Below are positions 55,794-63,781 of a stretch of DNA of 64,000 nucleotides, in pieces (position 1 is the stretch's first letter; each line of letters opens with the position of its first letter). A program made the position numbers and the translations under genes. The DNA comes from Prosthecobacter sp. (GTDB lineage: Bacteria; Verrucomicrobiota; Verrucomicrobiia; Verrucomicrobiales; Verrucomicrobiaceae), in the NCBI RefSeq assembly GCF_014879935.1, contig NZ_JACSRD010000124.1, positions 1 through 64,000 of the forward strand, written 5' to 3'. The notes beneath the pieces are model-generated. The model made no database searches. It was not told where the DNA came from and saw nothing but the letters and a program-made list of their open reading frames with translations.

Positions 55794-55981
55794 CATCAAA
55801 GCCCCTTTCGGCGAAAGGAGGCCCGGAAGCGCTGAGAAGGCCGGTTTCATGAAAAAGTCGGGGCGCATCATTGAGCAACAAGGTCCGGCCTTCCAGTGCG
55901 TTTCGCGTTTGTGCGGCTTTTCACGTCGCGGCGGGCTGTCGCGGTCAAGACAGCGCGTGTTTCCATCCTCACATTTGGCTT

Positions 55982-57709
55982 ATGTCCCGTCTTCTCCTTG
56001 TTTGCCTGTTTCTTCTGACGCCGCTGCACGCCGCGCTGGACCGGCCGAAGCTCCAGATCATCAACGGCAGCTCGCAGGTCGTGGACGTGTTTTGGATCAA
56101 TGACAAAGGAGAGCGCGTGCCGAATGGCAGCGTGCAGCCGGGCAAGGACACAATAATAAGCACCTCGCTCGGGCATCGCTTTGCCATGGTGGGTCGCGAC
56201 GACAAAAAAGAGAGCCTCGTGACGGCCGAGGTGCGCGTGCAGGCCTTTCGCGTGGGCGGTGTGCCGTCGTTTTACACGCAGCAGGCCAGCGCGGGTGGCT
56301 TTCCGGTCGTTGCGTCGGGCAAAGTGAGTCCGTATGCGCTCAAGGAGGCCGTTTACATCATCGACATGATGCTGTCGAAGCGACCCGACGTGCGCGAGGC
56401 GATGGTGAAAAGCGGCGCGCGACTCAGCATCCTCGCGCACAACGAGTTCACCTGCGATCAACCGGAGTGGGCCTGGCTCGCGGAGGAAAAGGAGGAAGGC
56501 TTTGAGAATCTCAGCGCCCGTGATTTTCGCGATGCACGAGCCCGCGGCATGGGCGGCAGCCTCACCGATCCCTACTGTTCCTGCGCGGAGGAAAACCTGC
56601 TCGCCTACGAAGGCGATCCCTACAGCACGGAAAACATCCTCATCCACGAGCTGGCGCACAACATCCACCTGCGCGGCATGATCAATGTGGACGCCACTTT
56701 TGATTCACGCGTGAAGGCCAGCTACGACGCCGCGATGAAGGCGGGCCTGTGGAAAGGCAAATACGCCAGTGTGAACCATCACGAATACTTCGCCGAGGGC
56801 GTGCAGAGCTGGTTCGACAACAACCGCGAGCCCGATCACGACCACAACCACGTCAACACCCGCGCCGAGCTGCTCGACTACGATCCCGGTCTCGCCGCGC
56901 TGTGTCGCGAGGTCTTCGGCGACACCGTTCTCAAATACACCAAGCCTCAAACCCGCCTCACCGGCCACCTCGAAGGCTACGATCCGAAGACAGCGCCGAA
57001 GTTCGTCTGGCCGGAACGCCTCGCGAAAGTCAAAGAACTCATCCGCGCCAAAGCCCGCGCGAGATCCGATGCCGCCAACAAAGCTCATGAAACAAAAAAC
57101 CTCGTCGGCTGGACACTGCACATCAGCCCGAAGATCGACGCCGCCGCGCTGAACAAAGCCCTGCCACTGCTTCAGGCCCAGTTGGAAGAGATCGTGCGCG
57201 TCGTGCCTGCCAAAGCCGTCGTCGAGCTGCAAAAAGTGCCGCTGTGGATCAATCCCGAGTATCCAAAGGCCCCGCCACGCGCCGAATACCATCCCGGTGC
57301 CGGCTGGTTGAAGGACAACGGCCGCGATCCCGCGATGGCGAAAGGCATCGAGTTCACCAACGTGCGCATTTTCGAGGCCGAAACCCGCCGCATGCCCAAC
57401 TTTGCCCTCCACGAGCTGGCGCACGCGTTTCACGATCGCGTCCTCGGCTTCGAGCATCCGCAAATCGAGGCCGCGTATCAAAAAGCGAAGGCTGCGGGCC
57501 TCTACGACCGCGTGCAGCGTCAAGACAGCGAAGGCCGCAAGCGCCTTGACCGCGCCTACGCGATGACCAACGCCAAAGAATACTTCGCCGAATGCTCCGA
57601 GGCCTTCTTCACGAAAAACGACTTCTTTCCCTTCACGAAAGAAGAGCTCCAAAAACACGACCCCGAGATGTTTGCGCTGCTAACGCAGCTCTGGGGAACC
57701 TCAAAATGA
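55982..57709 (+). CDS. secreted protein with VHL-beta-like domain and two zinc-peptidase domains
   Basis: 575 residues from the ATG at 55982. Signal peptide SRLLLVCLFLLTPLHA. Residues about 24-75 resemble the VHL beta domain (LQIINGSSQVVDVFWINDKG, then PGKDTIISTSLGHRFAMV). Two metallopeptidase-like domains follow, each with an HExxH helix and a distant glutamate: HELAHN at 222-226 with HEYFAEGVQ (E272), and HELAH at 477-481 with EYFAECSEA (E537). Together they look like a duplicated gluzincin-type unit. Peptidase activity is inferred from the intact zinc ligands. It overlaps the sulfatase gene by an ATGA (57706-57709) and is divergent from a PAS-AraC regulator. Confidence 0.82.
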   Translation: MSRLLLVCLFLLTPLHAALDRPKLQIINGSSQVVDVFWINDKGERVPNGSVQPGKDTIISTSLGHRFAMVGRDDKKESLVTAEVRVQAFRVGGVPSFYTQQASAGGFPVVASGKVSPYALKEAVYIIDMMLSKRPDVREAMVKSGARLSILAHNEFTCDQPEWAWLAEEKEEGFENLSARDFRDARARGMGGSLTDPYCSCAEENLLAYEGDPYSTENILIHELAHNIHLRGMINVDATFDSRVKASYDAAMKAGLWKGKYASVNHHEYFAEGVQSWFDNNREPDHDHNHVNTRAELLDYDPGLAALCREVFGDTVLKYTKPQTRLTGHLEGYDPKTAPKFVWPERLAKVKELIRAKARARSDAANKAHETKNLVGWTLHISPKIDAAALNKALPLLQAQLEEIVRVVPAKAVVELQKVPLWINPEYPKAPPRAEYHPGAGWLKDNGRDPAMAKGIEFTNVRIFEAETRRMPNFALHELAHAFHDRVLGFEHPQIEAAYQKAKAAGLYDRVQRQDSEGRKRLDRAYAMTNAKEYFAECSEAFFTKNDFFPFTKEELQKHDPEMFALLTQLWGTSK

Positions 57710-59229
57710 CCATGAGACTCTTCCTTCTGCTTCTTTCGGCATTCGCCATTCCTCATTCATCATTTTCGGCGCAGCCGAACATCCTCGTCATTCTCGCCGA
57801 TGACCTCGGCTACGGCGATGTGCGTTGCTACAACGCCGAGGCGAAGGTCCCGACGCCGAACATCGACAAGCTCGCGGGCGAGGGCATGCGCTTCACGGAT
57901 GCGCACAGTCCGGCCACGGTTTGCACGCCGTCGCGCTACAGCCTCATGACGGGACAGATGGCCTTTCGCGTGCCGGGCGGCGGCACGGTGTTTCAGGGCA
58001 CGGGCGGGCCATCGTTGATCGCACCGGGAAAGCTCACGCTGCCGGGGATGTTGAAGAAGCAGGGCTACGCCACCGCCGCGGTCGGCAAATGGCACATCGG
58101 GCTCACGTTTCGCGATCAGGCCGGTGAGGCGATCCACTCCGGCGAACGCGCCGCCGTGCAGCGCATCGATTACTCGCGCCGCATCGAGGGCGGACCGCTC
58201 GATCATGGTTTTGACCAGTTTTTCGGCACTGCCTGCTGCCCCACCACCGAGTGGCTTTACGCCTTCATCGACGGCGATCGCATCCCCGTGCCGCCCACCG
58301 GTCCCATCGACAAATCGAAGCTCCCAAAGCATCCGTATGCGAATGATTGCCGCGCCGGCTTCATCGCACCCGACTTCCCGATGGAGGAGGTGGATCTCGT
58401 TTTCTTGAAGAAGAGCCGCGAGTTCATCGCGCAGCACGCACGCACTTCGCCAAAGCAGCCTTTCTTCCTCTACCATGCCACACAGGCCGTGCATTTGCCG
58501 TCCTTCGCCGCGCCGGATTTCCAAGGGAAATCGAAAGCCGGGCCGCATGGCGACTTCATCGCCGAGTTCGACCACATCGTCGGCGAATTGATGCGCGAAC
58601 TCGAAACGCACGGCCTCGCCGACAACACGCTCGTTTTACTCAGCAGCGACAACGGCCCCGAAGTCGCGAGCGTCGTCCACATGCGTGCCGATCACGCCCA
58701 CGATGGTGCCAAACCGTGGCGCGGCATCAAACGCGATGCCTGGGAAGGCGGCCACCGCGTGCCTTTCATCGTGCGCTGGCCCGGAAAGGTCAAAGCGGGC
58801 ACCACCAGCGATCAAACCCTCTGCCTCACCGACATTCTCGCCACCGTCGCAGCCATCACCGGCACCGAATTGCCCCACGATGCCGCCGAAGACAGCTTCA
58901 ACCTGCTCCCCGCCCTCGAAGGCACCGCCACCGCTCCCATCCGGCCGTATCTGCTCACCCAAGCCTTTGCCGGTCAGCGCACCCTTTCGATTCGTCGCGG
59001 TAATTGGAAATACATCGCCCACCGCGGCTCCGGCGGAAACAACTACGACAGAGGCGAACTGAAGCCCTACGCCCTACCCGACACCGATCCCGAAGCCCCC
59101 GCTCAACTCTACGACCTCGCCACCGATCCCGGCGAGACGACGAATCTTTACTCCAAGAAGCCGGAGATCGTGAAGGAGCTTCAGGCGTTACTCGAACAAT
59201 CGAAAACCACCGGTCGCAGCCGGTCCTAG
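57706..59229 (+). CDS. secreted sulfatase (FGly type)
   Basis: 507 residues. A signal peptide (RLFLLLLSAFAIPHSSFSA) precedes the sulfatase motif VCTPSRYSLMTG, whose cysteine C73 is matured to formylglycine. The metal-binding strand ILADDLGYGD and the later DNGPE and WEGGHRVPFIVRWPG are all in place. It removes sulfate esters, probably from polysaccharides. The start ATG overlaps the metallopeptidase stop (ATGA), so translation is coupled. An in-frame ATG at 57712 is a near alternative. Confidence 0.93.
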   Translation: MTMRLFLLLLSAFAIPHSSFSAQPNILVILADDLGYGDVRCYNAEAKVPTPNIDKLAGEGMRFTDAHSPATVCTPSRYSLMTGQMAFRVPGGGTVFQGTGGPSLIAPGKLTLPGMLKKQGYATAAVGKWHIGLTFRDQAGEAIHSGERAAVQRIDYSRRIEGGPLDHGFDQFFGTACCPTTEWLYAFIDGDRIPVPPTGPIDKSKLPKHPYANDCRAGFIAPDFPMEEVDLVFLKKSREFIAQHARTSPKQPFFLYHATQAVHLPSFAAPDFQGKSKAGPHGDFIAEFDHIVGELMRELETHGLADNTLVLLSSDNGPEVASVVHMRADHAHDGAKPWRGIKRDAWEGGHRVPFIVRWPGKVKAGTTSDQTLCLTDILATVAAITGTELPHDAAEDSFNLLPALEGTATAPIRPYLLTQAFAGQRTLSIRRGNWKYIAHRGSGGNNYDRGELKPYALPDTDPEAPAQLYDLATDPGETTNLYSKKPEIVKELQALLEQSKTTGRSRS

Positions 59230-59249
59230 GCACCGGTTGCGAATGTGGT

Positions 59250-59266
59250 GCAGCCGTCCCGGCTGC
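59250..59266. repeat. GCAGCC...GGCTGC hairpin repeat, left copy
   Basis: Arms 59250-59255 and 59261-59266 with a five-base loop, preceded by GTGGT. A second copy in the opposite orientation is at 61722-61738. Over GTGGTGCAGCC to GGCTGC the two differ at two bases, both in the loop. Confidence 0.6.
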
Positions 59267-59413
59267 CTCCGTCCGCTCCGAATCGGCCATAAATGGACTG
59301 AATTAGACTGGAAAATGGACATTCGGCCTTCGCTCTGCTCACCAGCGCCATGCTGAGCACTCTGCTGGAGGCACATGGGTCTGGTGTTTCTTACGAGGAG
59401 GCGGTAGCCGCCA

Positions 59414-59584
59414 ATTCTGCAACAGGCTGTTGTAGAATCGCGTAACCAAAATGGCCACAGCTTGTGGCCAAATTGAAGGGCTTGTCACTCAAAGAGCAAT
59501 TCTGCGACAGGCCGTCGCAGAACTTAAAGGCAAGACGGTAACCAAACGAGCCCCTTTAGATTCTGCCACAGCTTGTGGCAGAAT
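59414..59584. repeat. array of four related hairpins
   Basis: Palindromes at 59414-59438 (12-base arms, one mismatch), 59453-59469 (7-base arms, GCT loop), 59500-59522 (9-base arms, five-base loop) and 59560-59584 (11-base perfect arms, GCT loop). All are built on the words TTCTGCxACAG and CTGTxGCAGAA. The word GGTAACCAAA or CGTAACCAAA follows hairpins 1 and 3, so the array reads as two copies of a two-hairpin unit about 86-107 bases long. Confidence 0.8.
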
Positions 59585-59609
59585 TGTCCGGAATCATCAT
59601 AGACGATGC

Positions 59610-60716
59610 TTATTCGGGCCACTCACTAATCCGCTGCCATGCTCGCTGTAGTCCGATCTGATAAGCATCACGGTTCGGTTGCCTTGCGAGCACGTTTGCA
59701 GTTCCCAAGGCTTTGTCAGGCCAAGAATGAAGGCGCTTTGCCAGTCCAATTTCTTTGGCGGCTTGCTTCATAGCTCCTAGTGCGCCAATCGCATAGTCCT
59801 GCCAAGCTTCGCGAGTCGCGAACACTTCGGACCGAAGCTTGATCCCGAGGCTTCGAGCATGAGATGCGATGCGCATTACATTGTCTGCCCGAATATTGAT
59901 TGGCTCATGAAAAATCGTGATCGGATCGACTTCGCGAATGGCTTCAAGCGTGTTACGAAAGTCGTTCACATCACATTCAGGGTAGGTGGGGGCTATTGCG
60001 ACATAGACATTCAATCCTGAGGCTTTCGCGGCAGCCAGAGTCTCGAGCCGCTTCGACGGTGCCGGAGCATGTGGTTCGTAGATGCGGGCCAGATCGTTGC
60101 GCATAGTCGGGAGGCTCATGCCAAACAAGAGGCGGCTTCCGAATGACTTGAAGAGATCAAAGTCTTGCTTCGCGAGAGGACTCCGCGTGAGTATCCGAAC
60201 GCGAAGGCTTGAATGATCCCTGATCAGTTCAAGTGACCGAGTGATCAGATAGCGAGCAGCAGCCATGAGCTGACGCTGCCTGATTGGATTAGGATGGCGA
60301 ATCGTCTGATATGGATCGGTGGTTGAGCAATACATGATTGCCCGGTTCCCGTCTGGATTGAGCTGACTCTTTGGCGTTTCTTCCGCCGCCCTGAGCGAGG
60401 AAAGGAACTTCTTTTCGTCCCACCGACGTAAAAGAACGTATTCGCCCCATTGAGCGTCTGGATCCTCGATTCCGTGCCGTTCAAGGAGGGCACCCATTTT
60501 GATTGTCGCCGCACTGGGCACATAGCAGAACCGGCATGCATGCGAGCAACCAATCGCGATGTTGAATGACCAGTTGGAGAGGCTTTTGTGGATGAAATTG
60601 TTGGGTTGAATCGTCGCTGGCACGTCCCAAAAGTCCACCGGCTCCCGTTCGGGAGACGGAAACAGGTCGTGATTTATGACCTTGATGGGATTCCGGGCTG
60701 TCAAAGTAGCTGGCAT
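59610..60716 (-). CDS. radical SAM protein, TcmP partner type
   Basis: 368 residues. The cluster-binding motif is GCSHACRFCYVPS (C57, C61, C64), as in SplB-like and phage Gp37/Gp68-like radical SAM proteins. Later motifs IMYCSTTDPYQTIRHPNP, VRILTRSPLAKQDFDLF and ARIYEPHAPAP fit that group. Radical SAM enzymes cleave S-adenosylmethionine to start radical reactions; the substrate here is unknown. It begins seven bases after the TcmP-type gene, so the two form an operon. Composition is less GC-rich than neighbours. Confidence 0.85.
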   Translation of the reverse strand: MPATLTARNPIKVINHDLFPSPEREPVDFWDVPATIQPNNFIHKSLSNWSFNIAIGCSHACRFCYVPSAATIKMGALLERHGIEDPDAQWGEYVLLRRWDEKKFLSSLRAAEETPKSQLNPDGNRAIMYCSTTDPYQTIRHPNPIRQRQLMAAARYLITRSLELIRDHSSLRVRILTRSPLAKQDFDLFKSFGSRLLFGMSLPTMRNDLARIYEPHAPAPSKRLETLAAAKASGLNVYVAIAPTYPECDVNDFRNTLEAIREVDPITIFHEPINIRADNVMRIASHARSLGIKLRSEVFATREAWQDYAIGALGAMKQAAKEIGLAKRLHSWPDKALGTANVLARQPNRDAYQIGLQRAWQRISEWPE

Positions 60717-60722
60717 GGAGAG

Positions 60723-61610
60723 TTAGGGTCTGAGGACGTCGTTGGCTATCTTCACTGCGGTCGCATTCTTTGCAGCAAAGCAAAGCAGATAGAGGCTGGT
60801 GCCAGAATCATTGCAGAGTTCGAGCGGATTCGGCGCCACATGCTCAAACACAGTCTTGAGACGTTCGTTGAAGTAACGTCCAATAGACTTGATCGTCGCC
60901 ACCTTTTGAGTCGATGACGAAATGCCGAATAAATCAGATTCGGACTCTTCTTTGTAAAACTCAGGACGCCAAACGGACTCTGGAACACCCAGAAACGCAT
61001 CCAATCTCCGCTTCCATGCCTCAGGGATGTCGCCGTGCTTGGGAAGCATACGATTGACGCCAATTCCTGCCGGAAACAGCAGCCACATATCTATGGCGTT
61101 GGTCTCAGCCACAGCGCGAATCGTGTCCCAGGTAACCTGCATTCCGAATGGGTAGAGAAACAGCACGGCCCGGCGATTGCGCCAGTTCCATGTCGAGCAG
61201 ATTTGCTGAATCTCAGCATTTGCATCTCCAGCTCTTGGCTCGATGCGATCTGCGAGGCTCGGATAGTCCGCCTTGAGTTTTGCCAGTTCGGCCGCTTTGG
61301 CCTGATCCTTCTCGATGAAAACATAGCGCATGAATGCGGGCATCGTCTCAAGAGCCAGCCGCACCGAACTACCGAGGAACGCTTGGGTTTCGCTGGATGC
61401 TACTTCTGGCAGCAACTCGGCGAATGAGTCCTCGCTCGCTTCTGTGTCTTTTGGTGTGTTGTAGCCGGTTCCAGCAAATGCGTCGATGTAGCAATACTCA
61501 CACCACGTTTGCCTCTTCATGATCTGCACATAGGCATGCAGATACTTGCGGAGCCGTTGCAGCTTCTCCGCTGTCCACTTTCCTCCAAAAGACTGTTTGG
61601 CTTCGGCCAT
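60723..61610 (-). CDS. tcmP: three-Cys-motif partner protein TcmP
   Basis: 295 residues. An IDAFAGTG turn (42-49) in a Rossmann-like fold is the mark of the TcmP family, defined as the partner of three-Cys radical SAM-like proteins. Also visible are FIEKDQAKAAELAKL, AVLFLYPFGMQVTWDTIRAV and a C-terminal NDVL. The fold suggests SAM-dependent methyl transfer, but no activity is established. Family members are mostly found in mobile regions. It is the first gene of the pair. Confidence 0.85.
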   Translation of the reverse strand: MAEAKQSFGGKWTAEKLQRLRKYLHAYVQIMKRQTWCEYCYIDAFAGTGYNTPKDTEASEDSFAELLPEVASSETQAFLGSSVRLALETMPAFMRYVFIEKDQAKAAELAKLKADYPSLADRIEPRAGDANAEIQQICSTWNWRNRRAVLFLYPFGMQVTWDTIRAVAETNAIDMWLLFPAGIGVNRMLPKHGDIPEAWKRRLDAFLGVPESVWRPEFYKEESESDLFGISSSTQKVATIKSIGRYFNERLKTVFEHVAPNPLELCNDSGTSLYLLCFAAKNATAVKIANDVLRP

Positions 61611-61721
61611 CGCTATTAATTAACAATCGTGAAGCATTCTTGCTAGTGCAATCTGCATGAGTGTGACAGACGAAACCAAACCGGGTGCGGGAACGCTGTT
61701 CCGGTAGTGGCCTGATGCCCA

Positions 61722-61738
61722 GCAGCCGAGAGGGCTGC
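61722..61738. repeat. GCAGCC...GGCTGC hairpin repeat, right copy
   Basis: Arms 61722-61727 and 61733-61738 with a five-base loop, followed by ACCACC, so its asymmetric flank is inverted relative to the copy at 59250-59266. The two bound the radical SAM-TcmP segment. Confidence 0.6.
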
Positions 61739-61815
61739 ACCACCTTCTCCCTGTGCCCGTTTGCTCGCCTTGCGCTGACAATCTTGCCAAGACGCGGCGG
61801 GCTGGACGCGACAGA

Positions 61816-62172
61816 ATGAGGCTGGTGAAATCGGTTCTGACACTCTTTGCGATCTCGGCGCTCTTTGGCGGCCATGCTTTGGCGGCGGAGAGCAGGCCGG
61901 ACGTGCTCTTCATCGCGCTGGATGATCTCAATGACTGGATTGGCTGCCTCGGCGGGCATCCGCAGACGAAGACGCCGACTCTGGATCGGCTGGCGGCCAG
62001 CGGCGTGCTGTTTCGGAATGCCTACACGGCGGCGGCTTCGTGCAATCCGTCGCGCACGGCAATCGTCAGCGGGCGGCCGTCGCATTGCTCGGAGCTTTAT
62101 CATAACCTGCAAAAGATGCGCGAGCATGTTCACCAGTTCGCTGAGCTGCGTTGCCTGAGCCCAAGAACATAG
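61816..62172 (+). pseudogene. truncated sulfatase (N-terminal fragment)
   Basis: 118 residues. Signal peptide (LVKSVLTLFAISALFGGHALA), then the metal strand LFIALDDLNDWIG and the sulfatase signature SCNPSRTAIVSG (C76), so the N-terminus of an iduronate-2-sulfatase-like protein is intact. Likeness to the family continues to about NLQKMREH and then the frame runs to a stop after 15 residues of unrelated sequence. A normal enzyme is about 450-550 residues, so about four fifths are missing. The rest is not found downstream, where the serine ammonia-lyase gene begins 22 bases on. Confidence 0.75.
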
Positions 62173-62194
62173 CCCTTGTCCATAGATCGAAACC

Positions 62195-63781
62195 ATGACC
62201 CCCGTCTCTATCTTCAACGATGTCATCGGTCCCGTAATGCGCGGGCCGTCGAGTTCGCACTGCGCCGCTGCACTTCGCATTGGGCGACTGGCGCGTGATT
62301 TGATGGAGGGTGAGATCACGGAAGTGCTCGTCGAGTTTGATCGCGCAGGCTCGCTCCCTACCACGCACGAGAGTCAGGGGAGTGATATGGGGTTGTTTGG
62401 TGGTTTGCTAGGATGGGAGGCTGATGATGAGCGTCTGCCAAACTCCGCGCAAGCTCTCGCCGACGCTGGCGTCAAGCTGCGCATCGAAACCGTCGATGTC
62501 GGCGATCCGCATCCGAACACTTACCGCCTCACGCTGAAGAACACGCGTGAAACGCACACCCTCATCGCCATCTCCACCGGCGGCGGCATGATCGAGGTCA
62601 TCGAGATCGACGGCGTGCCGCTGCACATGGACGGCGGGTATCACGAGACGCTGATTTGGAATAGTGGCTGCGACTTTAGTCGCATTCAGAATGATTCGGC
62701 TAAAGCCGAAACCACTTTCTCAGAGGATGAGGTCATTATTCACGAACTCGGAGACAAACAGCTCATCCAAGTCAAAGCCGCCACTTTTGCCCCTTCCGTC
62801 CTTTTGGTCCCTTTAAGCCCTCTTTCCGTCAAAAAGCTCTCTCCCGTCCTCCCCGTCCCTTCTCGCAAAAACCTCCACGTGCCCTTCACGAGCTGCGCAG
62901 CCATGCTCGCCCACGACGGAGCCCAAAACACGCCTCTTTGGCAGCTCGCCATCGAATACGAGCGTGCTCGCGGCAGCTTCACCGAGTGCGAAGTCATCGA
63001 CAAGATGACCGACATCGTCCGCATCCTGCGCAAATCCGTCGCCAGCGGCATCGCGGGCACGAGTTACGAGGATCGCGTGCTGCATCATCAGAGCGGGCGT
63101 TTTGCCGAGATGATGAACGCAGGCCGTTTGCTCGATGGCGGCGCGTTGAACCGCATCATCCTCTACGTCACCGCCTTGATGGAGGTGAAGAGCAGCATGG
63201 GCGTCATCGTCGCCGCGCCGACAGCCGGCGCGTGCGCTGCCTTGCCCGGAGCTGTCATCGCCATGGCCGAGTCCATGAATCAAAGCGAGGAAGACATGGC
63301 CAAAGCGATGCTCGCCGCCGGATTGATCGGCGTGTTCATCGCCACACGCTGGACCTTCGCGGCCGAAGTCGGCGGCTGTCAGGCCGAAGGCGGTGCCGCA
63401 GCCTGCATGGCCGCCGCCGCGCTCGTCACGCTCGCTGGCGGCACACGCGATCAAGCCATCGCCGCGGCCTCAATGGCCTTTCAGAGCATGCTCGGCCTCA
63501 TTTGCGATCCCATCGCGAACCGCGTCGAAGCCCCGTGCCTCGGCAAAAACGTCATGGCCGCCAGCAACGCGCTCTCCTGCGCGAACATGGCCCTCGCCGG
63601 CTACGATCCGCTCATCCCGCTCGATGAAGTCATCGACGCCGCCAAGGCCGTCGCCGAGCGCATGCCCCGCGAGCACCGCTGCACCTCCCTCGGCGGCCTC
63701 GCCGTCACCCCGACCTCCCTCGAAATCGAAAAACGCCTCGCTGGCCTCAAGAAAGGCTGCGGGAGCTGCTCTTGTCATTGA
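62195..63781 (+). CDS. sdaA: L-serine ammonia-lyase, single-chain iron-sulfur type
   Basis: 528 residues. The beta domain (about 1-155: IGPVMRGPSSSH, STGGGMIEVIEIDG) is followed by the alpha domain (from about 230: SSMGVIVAAPTAGACAALPGA). The three cysteines of the [4Fe-4S] cluster are C395 (GGCQAEGG), C437 (ICDPIAN) and C448 (APCLGK). It turns serine into pyruvate and ammonia. The linker at about 159-230 is longer than usual and contains a palindromic repeat and a run of proline, serine and leucine codons. A CxCH-like tail (GSCSCH) is present. Confidence 0.93.
   Translation: MTPVSIFNDVIGPVMRGPSSSHCAAALRIGRLARDLMEGEITEVLVEFDRAGSLPTTHESQGSDMGLFGGLLGWEADDERLPNSAQALADAGVKLRIETVDVGDPHPNTYRLTLKNTRETHTLIAISTGGGMIEVIEIDGVPLHMDGGYHETLIWNSGCDFSRIQNDSAKAETTFSEDEVIIHELGDKQLIQVKAATFAPSVLLVPLSPLSVKKLSPVLPVPSRKNLHVPFTSCAAMLAHDGAQNTPLWQLAIEYERARGSFTECEVIDKMTDIVRILRKSVASGIAGTSYEDRVLHHQSGRFAEMMNAGRLLDGGALNRIILYVTALMEVKSSMGVIVAAPTAGACAALPGAVIAMAESMNQSEEDMAKAMLAAGLIGVFIATRWTFAAEVGGCQAEGGAAACMAAAALVTLAGGTRDQAIAAASMAFQSMLGLICDPIANRVEAPCLGKNVMAASNALSCANMALAGYDPLIPLDEVIDAAKAVAERMPREHRCTSLGGLAVTPTSLEIEKRLAGLKKGCGSCSCH
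62670..62710. repeat. palindromic repeat pair inside sdaA
   Basis: Two hairpins: arms 62670-62675 and 62678-62683 (GCGACT...AGTCGC, TT loop), and arms 62695-62701 and 62704-62710 (TTCGGCT...AGCCGAA, AA loop). Both centre on a TTTAG- or CTAAA-like core. They are translated in frame in the interdomain linker of the serine ammonia-lyase. Confidence 0.75.

Larger units (their letters stand above)
59230..59609. other. intergenic region with a hairpin array
   Basis: These 380 bases between the convergent sulfatase and radical SAM genes hold no gene I can support; a small frame at 59451-59651 only reads through the hairpins. A GCAGCC/GGCTGC hairpin lies near the left end and an array of four hairpins at 59414-59584. 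The sequence from about 59300 is less GC-rich than the sulfatase. Confidence 0.6.

Noticed and set aside
59414..59584. CRISPR array
   Set aside because: The units are short palindromes with unequal, related spacers, not identical repeats with unique spacers, and no cas genes are seen.
59451..59651. 66-residue frame across the hairpin array
   Set aside because: It is only the translation of the palindromes and overlaps the 3' end of the radical SAM gene.
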